Of a DNA stretch of 64,000 nucleotides, positions 34,110 to 44,439 are shown piece by piece (position 1 is the first letter of the stretch; every line of letters begins with the position of its first letter). The translations under genes and the position numbers were made by a program. Location of the stretch: positions 1,240,001 to 1,304,000 of the forward strand of contig NZ_CP016379.1 of NCBI RefSeq assembly GCF_003991135.1. Direction: 5' to 3'. This DNA is from Anoxybacter fermentans (GTDB taxonomy: Bacteria > Bacillota > Halanaerobiia > DY22613). The notes below the pieces were generated by a model. The model did not search any database and was not told the origin of the DNA. It saw only the letters and a program-made list of their open reading frames with translations.

Positions 34110-37100
34110 CTAAATCCTTTCAATTTCATTGTCCATTAACTTATTACATAAGCTATTATAAGAACAGATATGATAATAAGGACACTTATCAGGTTTAAAA
34201 GCACATGGAAACTGATTAATCATTCCTTCAATTACACCATTCTGTATGGCCTTTATAATTGCATTAGTAAGGTTAGTTATTTTCCTTTGAATTTTTTTAA
34301 ATTCCTGAGGACCAAATTCTATCTCCCAGAAAAGATCAGGAATAAGAAAATAAAGTTTGCATTTGACGTGATCAATTTCTGCTAATCGATGTACTGCCAA
34401 AGCATATATCTCCATTTGAAGCCTATAGTTTTGACCTATCTCTTCCAAATCTACTGCACTGATTTGATTTGTTTTATAATCAATGACTAAAGCCTGCTCG
34501 TGAGTGAGAAGCATTCTATCAATCGTTCCACGGATAAGTGAATTAGCTAAGACCAGGTTAAAAGAATACTCCCTATAATCCGAATCATAATTAAAATCTA
34601 TTTCATTTTTAATTTCTATCTCTCTAGCTAAAAATCTTTCTATATAAGGTTTGACTTCCTTTACCAGATGGTCAAAATCTATAGGAGTTGAAAACTTAGT
34701 AAATCCAAGCTGACGAATTCCACTCTTTAAAAGATCAGGTAATTGTTCAATATTTTTTATCCTTTCACAAAGGAAATGAATTAGTGTTCCCCATTCCGCT
34801 GGTTCCTTCAATCTTAAGCTCTGAAGAGGATTTTTAATATTAGACGGCATTCGCTGAAGATAACGGTGATAATACCAGCGTGGGCACTTTTCATAAGCCA
34901 TCAAAGCAGTAACACTGAAAGTATAATATCCCTTTTTCTCTCTTGGTTCTACAACTGAAATTCTTAAGAAATCCTTATAAACCTCACGCCATTTTTCCAA
35001 ATCTATAACTTTCTTATGGGAAGGATTAATTAGTTCTTTTGAGACATCCTTTGTTTGACGGTGACGAATACGTATCAGATGACTTCCATCAGGGCCATAT
35101 CTCAAAGTCTTAGATAATCCGTTAGAATTGGCAAACTGAAAAACATGTCCTAACCAATCGAACCAATTATTACCCTCGTCGATTTCCTTTTCTTTAACCT
35201 TTCCCACCGAACCGCTAATCAGCAAATAATCCCTGGCTCTGGTTACAGCTACATAAAAAAGTCTTTTCTTTTCAGCAATTTCCCGGCGTTTCTCTTCTTC
35301 CCAGATGTCAGCATGGATAGAAGTACTGATTCTATTTCCATTTAGTGGATCTTTTACCCTCAATCCCAATCCCAGCTTAGCATCAAAAAAAACAGCTGGA
35401 AAATTCGTAGCATTAATTAATTGGCGCTGCGCATCAGGGAGAATAACCACCGGAAATTCCAACCCCTTTGATTGATGAATTGTCATCAATTTAACAGTAT
35501 CATTCTGACCCGAAATCTGAGCCATTCCCTCTCTGGCCTCTTTTTCTTCCAATCTTTCAATATATTTTATAAATCCAGCTAAAGATGATAAAAGATTATG
35601 TTCGTACTGACGGGCCATAGAGATAAATTTATCCAGGTTGGCCCTGATAAGCTCAGCCTGTGGATGAGCCATCATTAACTGAAGATAACCAGTCTCTTCC
35701 AAAAGTTCAGTAATTAGAGCGGATATCTCAACCCGTTCCCGTTTTTGTCTTGCTTCCTTCAGCACCTGCAAAAATTTTTTTATCCTTTCCACAGAAACCT
35801 GACTCAAACCTTTGATCTCTTCAGCTTTTTCTATTACTTTACTGATCTCTACTCCTTTATCAGAAAGCCAGAAAAGATCTTCATCACTTAAGCCTAAAAA
35901 AGGAGAACGAAGTATACCCACCCATTCAATCTCTCTATACTGGTTATCTACAACCTTCAAAAGATTGATTAAATCACGTATTTCCTGCCGTTCAAAAAAC
36001 CCCCTGCCATTAACTACTGTATAGGGAATCCGATATCGTTGAAAAGCCTCTTCATAAACCTGAACATCGGTCAAAGCCTGAAAGAGAAGACAAATATCAC
36101 CATAACGCACAGAGCGGGCTTCTTCTACTCCATCTGGCCCCATTTCATAAACGAGTTTTTCCTTTTGCTGTACCATCTCTTGAATTCGTTGGGCCAGCTG
36201 ATCAGCTTCTTCCTCCCGGATATTAATTTCTTCTTCTTTTAACTCTTCTTTATCCAGAATCATAAATTCCACACAAAAATCAGATTGGTCACAGACCCGG
36301 AAAGCCGAAGAAGGTTTATACTCCATATCATAAGGATTATCTGAAGTTCCAAAAATCTTAGCAAAGAAATGATTTACAAAGTCAATTATCTTTTTTCTAC
36401 TTCTGAAATTTTTATCTAAAAAAATCTTCCGGCCGACCTGACTGATCTCGGTACTAAGTTTTTTAAAAACAGTTACATCAGCTCCGCGAAACCGGTAAAT
36501 AGATTGTTTAGGATCACCGACAATAAAAAGCTTGTTCCCTTCTATGGCAGCATCAACGGAACCACCAATTAGAAGTCTAATTAGTTGTTCCTGAATTAGA
36601 TTGGTATCCTGAAATTCATCGACCATGATAAATTTGTATTTATTTTGCAATTGTTTACATAAGTCCCGGTTATTTTTTAATACATCAATAGTTAATTTCT
36701 GTAAATCAAAAAAATCCAGACCATTTAAATTTTCTTTCTTTTCACTATACTTTTCATCAATTAATTTTAGAATTTCTACCAATGGTTGAATTAGTTTTTT
36801 AGCTTTAAGGTCAGCTAGATATAAATTAAACTCTTCTTCTATAGATTTAATTCTATTTTTATGCTCAGTTATTACTTTTGCAACCTTTCCTTTTAAAATT
36901 TCATTTAGTTTTAAAAAAACTTTCCTTTCAGGGTCAGCTAGAGATTTTAATTTCTGAATCTTTGGAACAAGTTCCGGCCATACCCTCTTTAATTCGTCCA
37001 ATTTAGCTTTGGTAGCTGAGGATAACTTTTGTGTTTGATTAATCTTTAGCAAATCTTCTACTAATTCAAAGATTTCACATTTCAATTCCTCTAATTTTTC

Positions 37101-37703
37101 AGCACTGGCAGATAATTTATTTAGAGTCATGGCCGAAATATCATCTAAAGTTAGTTGACTTCTACGGCTGTTAATGTAAGCATTTTTTAATAATCCATTA
37201 ATTGCATAAATACCAAACTCCCGTACAAGAGTAACCAGATGGGGACAATCCCTCTCAAGACCCTCCAGAAAAATCTCTTCAATGGTTTCATCTAATAATT
37301 CATCTGATTGAAACTCATCAAGGATCTGAAAAAAAGGATCTACTCCAGCCTGAATAGGATTTTCACGTAATATCTGTGCACAAAAACCGTGAAAAGTACT
37401 AATCCAGGCCTGATTTAGATCTTCTTTTACATTTCGCCAGAACTCCTTATCTTTTGGTGATTGAGCATTTAAAGCCCGGTTAAAGACCTCTTTTACAATC
37501 CTTTCTTTCATCTCTCCAGCAGCTTTATTGGTAAAAGTGATGGCCAGAATCTCATCTACTTTCGCCAACCTTTGGCTTATAAGATATAAATAACGCTCTA
37601 CAAGAACCCTGGTCTTACCTGAACCTGCACCTGCGTTAAGTATAATACTTTGATCTGTAGTTATAATTGCCTCTTTTTGGGCCCGGGTTGGTTCAAATCC
37701 CAA
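34110..37703 (-). CDS. addA: AddA helicase-nuclease subunit
   Basis: 1197 residues, near the family norm. UvrD-type helicase motifs are clear: Walker A NAGAGSGKTRVL (25-31), FIMVDEFQDTN, VGDPKQSIYRFRGAD, MTIHQSKGLEFPVVILP and LFYVAVTRARDYL. A C-terminal RecB-type nuclease domain has EWGTLIHFLCERI and the catalytic VIDYKTNQ. With AddB it resects double-strand breaks for recombination. Cys940 (YEKCPRWYYHRYL) and Cys1167, 1174, 1180 and 1186 at the C-terminus form a set that could bind an iron-sulfur cluster. It lies 6 bp after addB. Confidence 0.95.
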   Translation of the reverse strand: MGFEPTRAQKEAIITTDQSIILNAGAGSGKTRVLVERYLYLISQRLAKVDEILAITFTNKAAGEMKERIVKEVFNRALNAQSPKDKEFWRNVKEDLNQAWISTFHGFCAQILRENPIQAGVDPFFQILDEFQSDELLDETIEEIFLEGLERDCPHLVTLVREFGIYAINGLLKNAYINSRRSQLTLDDISAMTLNKLSASAEKLEELKCEIFELVEDLLKINQTQKLSSATKAKLDELKRVWPELVPKIQKLKSLADPERKVFLKLNEILKGKVAKVITEHKNRIKSIEEEFNLYLADLKAKKLIQPLVEILKLIDEKYSEKKENLNGLDFFDLQKLTIDVLKNNRDLCKQLQNKYKFIMVDEFQDTNLIQEQLIRLLIGGSVDAAIEGNKLFIVGDPKQSIYRFRGADVTVFKKLSTEISQVGRKIFLDKNFRSRKKIIDFVNHFFAKIFGTSDNPYDMEYKPSSAFRVCDQSDFCVEFMILDKEELKEEEINIREEEADQLAQRIQEMVQQKEKLVYEMGPDGVEEARSVRYGDICLLFQALTDVQVYEEAFQRYRIPYTVVNGRGFFERQEIRDLINLLKVVDNQYREIEWVGILRSPFLGLSDEDLFWLSDKGVEISKVIEKAEEIKGLSQVSVERIKKFLQVLKEARQKRERVEISALITELLEETGYLQLMMAHPQAELIRANLDKFISMARQYEHNLLSSLAGFIKYIERLEEKEAREGMAQISGQNDTVKLMTIHQSKGLEFPVVILPDAQRQLINATNFPAVFFDAKLGLGLRVKDPLNGNRISTSIHADIWEEEKRREIAEKKRLFYVAVTRARDYLLISGSVGKVKEKEIDEGNNWFDWLGHVFQFANSNGLSKTLRYGPDGSHLIRIRHRQTKDVSKELINPSHKKVIDLEKWREVYKDFLRISVVEPREKKGYYTFSVTALMAYEKCPRWYYHRYLQRMPSNIKNPLQSLRLKEPAEWGTLIHFLCERIKNIEQLPDLLKSGIRQLGFTKFSTPIDFDHLVKEVKPYIERFLAREIEIKNEIDFNYDSDYREYSFNLVLANSLIRGTIDRMLLTHEQALVIDYKTNQISAVDLEEIGQNYRLQMEIYALAVHRLAEIDHVKCKLYFLIPDLFWEIEFGPQEFKKIQRKITNLTNAIIKAIQNGVIEGMINQFPCAFKPDKCPYYHICSYNSLCNKLMDNEIERI

Positions 37704-37709
37704 TAGTGG

Positions 37710-40700
37710 TCACCCCCTTAAAAATTCCTTCTTGCGGCGAATTCTTGACGGTTCATAGCGGCAAATCTTTTTAAACCGACAGTAATCAGGACATTCCTTA
37801 GCTGGATTTACAGGAAAATATCCTGACCGTATATTAGTGATATACTCAATAATCATTTGATCAGCTTTATCAAGTAAAGTTCGCCAGTCTTCATCTGTAA
37901 GACAATTTTTACTCCGTGATGTAACAGGAATAAGATCCTTACGAATATCCCGCCAGATACCAGATTTACGTTCACATCTTAAAAGTGAAAAATATCCTGC
38001 TCCCAATACTTCTTTATCCTGACCACAGAGAATTTGCGCAGCTTTTATGTAAATAGGTAATTGCAGATCAATTCCCTCTTTTATTTCATCATATCCTTTT
38101 CTACCACCCAACTTATAATCATAAATGATCAGAAATTTACCATCCTGGGTTATATCTATCCGGTCGATCTTCCCACTAAATTTTACAACAATTTCACCAT
38201 CCTGATCTTTATGGATAATGACAGGTTCTGGATGATTCACTGTTCCTTTTTCCTGGTAATCCTTTTTTAAACCAAAACTGGCTTCAAGAAAAGTTGGCTT
38301 TAACTGATAATTCTGTTTAGATGCCTCTTCATACTCATAAGAGATCATACGGCTTAAGTTTTCGAGAACCTCTTCCCGATAAATTGCCCAGAGCCCACTT
38401 GGCAGATTTAAACCCGGCTGATACTTAGCCATAACTTCATCTGCTACTTCCTTTAAGCGGTTTAAAGCTGTATCAAGGGGTTCCTCTTTAAAACCAGGAA
38501 AATCTTTAAAAAAGAGAAACAAAATTTGATGATAAAGATTCCCCAGATCCAGAGGTTCTAATCTTAAAGTCGGTTCTTCTACTTTATCTAAATTGAGAAT
38601 TCGCTTACAATAATATTGAAATGGACAAAGTGCATAGTCATTAATTTGACTGATGCTATACACTCGCTCAGGATGATAAATTTTTTTAAGTTTTTTTATA
38701 ATATCATCCTGCTCTAAAATACCATCATATCGACTAAATTCAATTCCTTCCCGGAATTTAACTATTTCTCCTCTTAAATATAAATCCTGTAATCTGGCCA
38801 ATTCTTCAAAGGAGAATACTTCTTCTACATTATCAGATTCCCATAATTCCCGTAAAAAAATTTCATCCAATTCTCGCCTGGTTAAAGCCTCTTTAAGTAT
38901 ACTTTCAGCTCCCTGAAAACGGTTAGTTAATATACTATTCTCTTTAATTGACCTTTCTTTAAAAATATTTAAAACTTCCTGAATAAAAGATGAGGGTTGA
39001 ACCGATTCTTCTGTCTCTAAAGTAGGACAGGTAAGAACCAAACTCTCCTTTGCTGTACATACTGCTTCAAGAAAAAAAAGCCTTTCTTCTTCAAGCTGCT
39101 CATAAAATTGTTTAAAATAGATTCCCCTTTCTTTTAAAATTTTTCTCTCTTCTGGCTTAAAAAGCCAATCCTTTTCTCCATACCAGGGAAAATCCCCTTC
39201 TAACAATCCACCGATAAAAACATGTTTAAAACTTCTACCTCTGCTCTGGGATGGTGTCAGTATCTGTACAGCATCATATTCCACGTCCGATTCGGGAATA
39301 TGAAGTTCATCTGCGGCCTGTTTTAAAAATGAAATAAATTCTTTAGCAGAGATCTTTTTATCTTTATTTTGATAAGACTCCAATAGCAATCCAAACTGAA
39401 TCATATCCAAAAGAAGTTGCTGTAAATAGTCCAGACTGAGCAAATCCCTGCGCAGAATTTCTTGGTCACAGATTTTTGTAATCTGCTGATCCAACCTATA
39501 TGCAGCAAAAAACTTCAACAATGCCTGACTATGATCTAAAAGACTCTTAGGTTGAGCTAAAATAGACAACCTATTAAAGAGATCTATTAAAACCTCCTCT
39601 AATTGGGTCAATAAATCTAATTTTTCCTTGTTCTCTGATCCTTTTGACACTTCTTTTCTAAGATAGGTCCGGTAAAGTTTCAATTTTTTTAACCATTCAT
39701 TATGTCCCTTGATAACTCCCGCTTCTAGAATAAGCTGCTCATATAACTCGGTTGTTTTTTCATCACCAAATTGTAAGTATTGTGATTTAAGTATCTCAAC
39801 CACGCTTTCCCTTGACCAATCTTCAAAAAAAATATTATAGAGTTTAAGGATCAATTTAAAGATAGGTGTTCTGGACAGTTCTACACCGGCAGAAATTTGA
39901 TAAGGGATTCCCAATTCACGAAAAACCTCTTCAATATAAAAATGATAAAAACTAACATTACGTAAAATAATAGCAATATCATCCAACTTAAGTCTATTCT
40001 CTGTATCTTCAAGCAAAATCCGTTTGATCCAGCGCCCAATCTCTTCAATCTCTTTATAAGGATCGGGAGTATAAAGAATTTGAACAGTCTCATCTCCTTC
40101 TTTCTTTGGTGCAGATAAATTGAAAAGATTACAGCAAAGATGATTTAAAGTTTCAGTTCGACTCTTAAAATCCAGTTCATCCAGTTTTTTAAGCTCCCAA
40201 TCCCAATCTTCATTATGTGCCAGTTGTTGTAATTGATGAATCATATCATTTGAAGAAAGGAACAATTGACTCCGTTCTTCTTCTTTAAAAGTATGAACAA
40301 TAACCTCTTTCCCCTGTTCAATAAGGGCTTTTACTAACCGAAGCTGAAGCTGATTTAATTTATAAAATCCATCAATCACTATAAGTTTCAGATAATCCAG
40401 AAAACTACCTGTTGAACCATTTGAAGAATTCTGAATCCGATTAATCAAAATTTCATAATTCCGTTCTTCATCTACCAGATCATAGATATCGAGAAATTCC
40501 TCATATTTTTGATAAATATAGCCCAACTCCCGTTCTTTCTTTGAAATTGGATACATTGTAAGCCAATCTTCTGGTCTCTTTCCTATTTTCTTCACTTCTT
40601 TAAGCCACTTAAGAAGACTTGAATAAAATCCATCATACTTTACCATACCTTGTAAATAGCTCAACTGACCGGATTTTAGCAGTTCATTAGTTACAGTTTT

Positions 40701-41000
40701 TAAAATTAGTCTTTGTTGATAAACAGGTATTGGTGCTTGATAGACCAACCAATCTTTTAAAACCTCATTTACAAAACCATCAAAAAGATAAATAGGTAAT
40801 TTTTGCATTGCTGTCCCTATCTGACCATTACAATTTGAGATTTTGATATTGATTAAAGCATTTTCTACCTCTTTTTTTAACTGGATAGTTGGCACTAAAT
40901 AAGCAAAGCCAGTTCCTCTAAAATTCAGTAGTTTCGCACATAACTTAATTAACTCATCCCTACCTGTACTAAGCATCGGGCCATACAAAATTTCTGGCAT
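37710..41000 (-). CDS. addB: AddB helicase-nuclease subunit
   Basis: 1096 residues. The C-terminal nuclease domain has the catalytic LIIYDYKLGGRKGYDE. Four or five cysteines (Cys792 and Cys798 in CPFQYYC, Cys1070, 1074 and 1080 in CPDYCRFKKIC) match the iron-sulfur staple of AddB. The helicase-like core has TPSQSRGRSFKHVFIGGL. The N-terminal loop where many AddB proteins have GxGSGKT reads GPMLSTGRDE, so no classical Walker A is visible. An ISL3 element is inserted 49 bp upstream of the start. Confidence 0.9.
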   Translation of the reverse strand: MPEILYGPMLSTGRDELIKLCAKLLNFRGTGFAYLVPTIQLKKEVENALINIKISNCNGQIGTAMQKLPIYLFDGFVNEVLKDWLVYQAPIPVYQQRLILKTVTNELLKSGQLSYLQGMVKYDGFYSSLLKWLKEVKKIGKRPEDWLTMYPISKKERELGYIYQKYEEFLDIYDLVDEERNYEILINRIQNSSNGSTGSFLDYLKLIVIDGFYKLNQLQLRLVKALIEQGKEVIVHTFKEEERSQLFLSSNDMIHQLQQLAHNEDWDWELKKLDELDFKSRTETLNHLCCNLFNLSAPKKEGDETVQILYTPDPYKEIEEIGRWIKRILLEDTENRLKLDDIAIILRNVSFYHFYIEEVFRELGIPYQISAGVELSRTPIFKLILKLYNIFFEDWSRESVVEILKSQYLQFGDEKTTELYEQLILEAGVIKGHNEWLKKLKLYRTYLRKEVSKGSENKEKLDLLTQLEEVLIDLFNRLSILAQPKSLLDHSQALLKFFAAYRLDQQITKICDQEILRRDLLSLDYLQQLLLDMIQFGLLLESYQNKDKKISAKEFISFLKQAADELHIPESDVEYDAVQILTPSQSRGRSFKHVFIGGLLEGDFPWYGEKDWLFKPEERKILKERGIYFKQFYEQLEEERLFFLEAVCTAKESLVLTCPTLETEESVQPSSFIQEVLNIFKERSIKENSILTNRFQGAESILKEALTRRELDEIFLRELWESDNVEEVFSFEELARLQDLYLRGEIVKFREGIEFSRYDGILEQDDIIKKLKKIYHPERVYSISQINDYALCPFQYYCKRILNLDKVEEPTLRLEPLDLGNLYHQILFLFFKDFPGFKEEPLDTALNRLKEVADEVMAKYQPGLNLPSGLWAIYREEVLENLSRMISYEYEEASKQNYQLKPTFLEASFGLKKDYQEKGTVNHPEPVIIHKDQDGEIVVKFSGKIDRIDITQDGKFLIIYDYKLGGRKGYDEIKEGIDLQLPIYIKAAQILCGQDKEVLGAGYFSLLRCERKSGIWRDIRKDLIPVTSRSKNCLTDEDWRTLLDKADQMIIEYITNIRSGYFPVNPAKECPDYCRFKKICRYEPSRIRRKKEFLRG

Positions 41001-41048
41001 ATTAATTCACCTCAGGTTTAAAAAAATAGGCTCTCCGTCAAATGTTGT

Positions 41049-42423
41049 GAAAGATAAGTTGGCTCCGTTGAATTGATTGGTAAATTGATTTTGAAATAAA
41101 CATTTAAATTTAATAACTTAACATTGCATTAAATACTCTTCTCCTTAGATTCATAACATTTGGAACACCATATCCAATCCTTTTGATCAATTTAATCTTG
41201 TTATTGATACCCTCAGCAAAGCCATTGGTTATCTTAGTCTTAAAATAATTTAGTATTTTTTCTTCCCATCTTTGTATTATCTTTTTTACCTGGTAAAAAG
41301 GCATCAGCTTGCTTTTTATTACTTCTTTATACCACCTTTTTAGAGCTCTGGTGGCTTCTTTCACATCATCTAGCTGCAATAAGTCTCTGAATTCCTCTTT
41401 TAATTCCCAGGCCTTTTCTAGAGCTGGACTGAGTTCAAATAATTTGATGAGCTTTTCATGTTCTTCATCTGTCAATTCTTCAGCTCGTTTTTGGAGTAAT
41501 AAACGACTTTGAAAAAACTTTCTTCTCTGATGATTATTTACTGTTTGTTGAACTTGTTTTCTAACTTCATCAAGGGCTCTGTTCATTAAAGTTACAAGAT
41601 GAAATTTATCTATAACAATTTTTGCATGAGTAAATGCTGCATCTGCTACTGCTTTGAACGGCCGCCACATATCCATAGAGATCGATTGAATCTGTCGTCT
41701 TTGTTCATCTTCCCAACAATTAAAGTAGTCAATTAAATCATCCTTTTTGCGAGTAGGTAAAATGTCAATTAACTCCCGATTAATTGGATCTGTAATGCTA
41801 ACTCCATATTTATGGCGTTTTAAAACTGCAAATTCATCGATACTGATGGCTTTTAATTGACTAAGTTTTGAAACTTGTTGTTTAATGAGAGGGTCAACTA
41901 CTTTTTTAACTGCATTATTAACAGCTGTATAACTTAACCCGTTTTCTCTAGCAACTTTAGAATAATCCTTGCTGACAGTTTCTTTAGCAAGATATTTATC
42001 AAAGCGTTTGGTTTTACGGGCATATTTATCAATACTTTCATATTTTTCAGGGATACCCCTCTTATGACAATAAGGACAACGATATCTTTTCTTTAGAAGT
42101 CTAATGATTACTAGTTTACCTCTTATGGGGATGTCTCTAATATTTTGCCATTTTGTATCATGGATTTTATTAGTGATATTACCACACTGAGGACACACAA
42201 TGTGATTTTTCTTTGCTTCAGCGATAAAAATATATCTGTCCTCCGTTGAAATAATTTCAGTTGCAATAATGTCTGGCAAATCAAGAAATTTTATGATATT
42301 ATTATATTGCATTTGCTGGACTCCTTTCTTTGGTTTTTAGTTCGCAACTAATTAATTCAACGGAGCCAGCAAATGCCTTTTTATTTTTTATAATTTTTTC
42401 TTCACAACATTAATTATAGACCC
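41049..42423. mobile_element. ISL3-family insertion sequence with 8-bp target duplication
   Basis: 1375 bp. The left end GGCTCTCCGTCAAATGTTG and the inverse of the right end, GGGTCTATAATTAATGTTG, share GG-TCT and AATGTTGTGAA. Both ends also carry GGCTCCGTTGAATT as a subterminal repeat. AAAAAATA flanks the element on both sides (41041-41048 and 42424-42431), a perfect 8-bp duplication of the length typical of ISL3. The element carries one intact transposase. Confidence 0.92.
41110..42312 (-). CDS. ISL3-family transposase
   Basis: 400 residues, full length. N-terminal zinc-binding cysteines (IVCPQCGNITNK and YRCPYCHKRGIP), a helix-turn-helix region and the DDE transposase domain (SIDEFAVLKRHKYGVSIT, SMDMWRPFKAVADAAF, KIVIDKFHLV, and FAEGINNKIKLIKR near the C-terminus) are as in other ISL3 transposases. 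The gene appears intact and the perfect target duplication suggests recent insertion. Confidence 0.93.
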   Translation of the reverse strand: MQYNNIIKFLDLPDIIATEIISTEDRYIFIAEAKKNHIVCPQCGNITNKIHDTKWQNIRDIPIRGKLVIIRLLKKRYRCPYCHKRGIPEKYESIDKYARKTKRFDKYLAKETVSKDYSKVARENGLSYTAVNNAVKKVVDPLIKQQVSKLSQLKAISIDEFAVLKRHKYGVSITDPINRELIDILPTRKKDDLIDYFNCWEDEQRRQIQSISMDMWRPFKAVADAAFTHAKIVIDKFHLVTLMNRALDEVRKQVQQTVNNHQRRKFFQSRLLLQKRAEELTDEEHEKLIKLFELSPALEKAWELKEEFRDLLQLDDVKEATRALKRWYKEVIKSKLMPFYQVKKIIQRWEEKILNYFKTKITNGFAEGINNKIKLIKRIGYGVPNVMNLRRRVFNAMLSY

Positions 42424-42432
42424 AAAAAATAA

Positions 42433-42459
42433 AAAGATCTTTTTAAATTAAAGATCTTT
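42433..42459 (-). terminator. Terminator of the YkvA-like gene
   Basis: AAAGATCTTT occurs twice (42433-42442 and 42450-42459). The two copies pair, and on the minus strand are followed by TTATTTTTT. The ISL3 element begins just past this tract. Confidence 0.7.
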
Positions 42460-42481
42460 AAAAATCATCTATCTTTAAAAA

Positions 42482-42772
42482 CTATTTTACTTTATAATCA
42501 TCTTTATTTAGATTCACTACATTATCCTTATCCTTTTTATCAAACATACTTTGTTTATATTTTTCCAGTTCATTCTTAATCATTTGCCAACCAAATAACA
42601 ACACCCCCACATCTTCCAGATATCCAAATGGAAAAATAATATCCGGAAAGAGGTCTATAGGTGAGAGAAAATAGATCAAGGGAAGGAAAAATAATAATTT
42701 TTTCCAACCAGAAACATTTTGATCAGCTAGATAACGTACCAGCCAACTAAAGTTACGAATGACCCCCGCCAT
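42482..42772 (-). CDS. YkvA/DUF1232 small membrane protein
   Basis: 96 residues. KLLFFLPLIYFLSPIDLFPD is the DUF1232 signature (LxYxxxPxDLxPD), followed by FGYLEDVGVLLFGWQMIKNE. One or two membrane segments. Function is unknown. It has its own terminator and likely its own promoter. Confidence 0.88.
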   Translation of the reverse strand: MAGVIRNFSWLVRYLADQNVSGWKKLLFFLPLIYFLSPIDLFPDIIFPFGYLEDVGVLLFGWQMIKNELEKYKQSMFDKKDKDNVVNLNKDDYKVK

Positions 42773-42890
42773 AACAAAACCCCCTTTAAAAACAAAATGT
42801 ATATAAATTATTATTTCTCCACTCCAAACATTTTACCCTGCTTTTTAAATAATTTTTTATCAAATCACAAAACTACTCTTTAGAAAAAAA

Positions 42891-42935
42891 GAGCCCTGTA
42901 AATCAGATAGATATAATGTTCTATAAAAAGGGCTC
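42891..42935 (-). terminator. Terminator of the M42 peptidase gene
   Basis: GAGCCCT / AGGGCTC stem with a long AT-rich loop, 14 bp past the stop codon. On the minus strand it is followed by seven T. Confidence 0.8.
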
Positions 42936-42948
42936 CTTAAATATGTTT

Positions 42949-43986
42949 TTATTCTAATGTATAAGCTGCTAAAAGGGCAATAGAGTTTAAAAGTCCTTCT
43001 ATGTGAGTACGTTCAATACCATGGGAAGCGTGAACCCCGGGACCAATTAAAGCTCCACGAATATTATTGCCACCCCGTAAAGCTGCAGAAACATCCGAAC
43101 CATAGCGGGGATAAATATCAACAGCAAAATTCAGATTTTCCCGTTTAGCCAGTTCAATCAATTTACCAACGATATGGTAATCATACGGTCCGGAAGAATC
43201 CTTAGCACATATCGAAACATCTTTCTCAGTACATGTAAGGTCATCACCAACAGCACCCATATCTACCGCAATAAGTTCATCAATTTCCTCAGGAATGTAG
43301 GATGCGCCATGACCAACTTCTTCATATGTAGAGATGAATATTTTTAAAGTATGTGTTGGAATGAATCCTTCACGCTTAAACATTTCCATCAAACCAAAAA
43401 GAACAGCTACTCCAGCTTTATCATCTAAATGACGGGATTTAATAAAACCATTTTCCTTAATCACTGTTCTGGAATCAAAAGAGATGAAATCACCAACATT
43501 AACTCCTAATTTGAGTACATCCTCTTTTGAGTCTACTAGTTCATCAATTCTTATTTCCATATTTTCCTCTATTCTTTTCTGGTCCTTAGCATCTGAATAA
43601 ACATGAACTGATGGCTTGGTAGTGAGAATTGTTCCATCATAAACCCGGCCGTCCCGGGTATGGATTTGGCAATACTCCCCTTCCACAGTGTTCATCATAT
43701 AACCACCTATAGGAGTAAATCTTATTCTTCCAGAATCCTTAATAGAACGAACCATTGCTCCTAAAGTATCAACATGGGCAGAAAGACCAATGATGTAGTC
43801 ATCTTTTTTTCCGGGAATAGTAATTACTCCACAACCCTTTTTAGTTAATTCAAACGAAAATCCCAACTTTTCAACTTTTCTTTCAATCTTCTGCATAATT
43901 ATATGACAGAAACCTGTGGGACTGGGAGTTGTTAAAAGATCATTCAAAATATCCATGACATATTTACTATTAATTTTACTTTTCAC
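42949..43986 (-). CDS. M42-family glutamyl/leucyl aminopeptidase
   Basis: 345 residues. Metal ligands and catalytic motifs are visible: SAHVDTLGAMVRSI, HLDDKAGVAVLFG, STYEEVGHGASYIP, IAVDMGAVGDD and a final HASHGIERTHIEG. M42 enzymes are large tetrahedral dinuclear-metal aminopeptidases (TET/FrvX type) that clear peptides in the cytoplasm. Single-gene unit. Confidence 0.92.
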   Translation of the reverse strand: MKSKINSKYVMDILNDLLTTPSPTGFCHIIMQKIERKVEKLGFSFELTKKGCGVITIPGKKDDYIIGLSAHVDTLGAMVRSIKDSGRIRFTPIGGYMMNTVEGEYCQIHTRDGRVYDGTILTTKPSVHVYSDAKDQKRIEENMEIRIDELVDSKEDVLKLGVNVGDFISFDSRTVIKENGFIKSRHLDDKAGVAVLFGLMEMFKREGFIPTHTLKIFISTYEEVGHGASYIPEEIDELIAVDMGAVGDDLTCTEKDVSICAKDSSGPYDYHIVGKLIELAKRENLNFAVDIYPRYGSDVSAALRGGNNIRGALIGPGVHASHGIERTHIEGLLNSIALLAAYTLE

Positions 43987-44270
43987 ATTTTATCCCCTTT
44001 CATTAAAAAATCTGTTTTATTTTTTCTAAAATATTCTTCAATCAGACTTAAGATTCCTTTATTTCTCCTTCAACTTTCGCACCAAATTGATCGATAAGCA
44101 ACCTTACTTTCATTTACCATAATATAATTTATTTCTTGGTATATTATTGAATCATTTTCCATAAGATTTATTAATTTTTTTGAATGAAATTTCTTTGGTT
44201 TTCATATTAAATTACTGAATAATTTTTGATAATTAGTATTATTGCTTCTTATTTATTATTTTTGCTTATA

Positions 44271-44299
44271 TTGACATTTTTTAAAATTTATCTTATACT
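44271..44299 (+). promoter_or_regulatory. Near-consensus sigma-A promoter for the subtilisin gene
   Basis: TTGACA (44271-44276), a 17-bp spacer and TATACT (44294-44299) give an almost perfect housekeeping promoter. The transcript would have a leader of about 134 nt to the ATG at 44440. The leader contains a second AAGGAGGTGG site at 44341 with no ATG after it. The remaining 43987-44270 is AT-rich and shows nothing else. Confidence 0.8.
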
Positions 44300-44439
44300 A
44301 TTATTGTAAGTATTTCCAAATCAACACTTGACATGAATTAAAGGAGGTGGTCTTTAAAAGAGATTTTTTTAAAGTTGTAGGATAGTCATCGGGGGTCAAA
44401 CAATTTAAATTTAAAAAATTTAAGGGAGGAGTCAAGAAG

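Noticed and set aside
41309-41512. Plus-strand Ser-rich frame within the ISL3 transposase
   Set aside because: Shadow of the transposase coding strand with no independent support.
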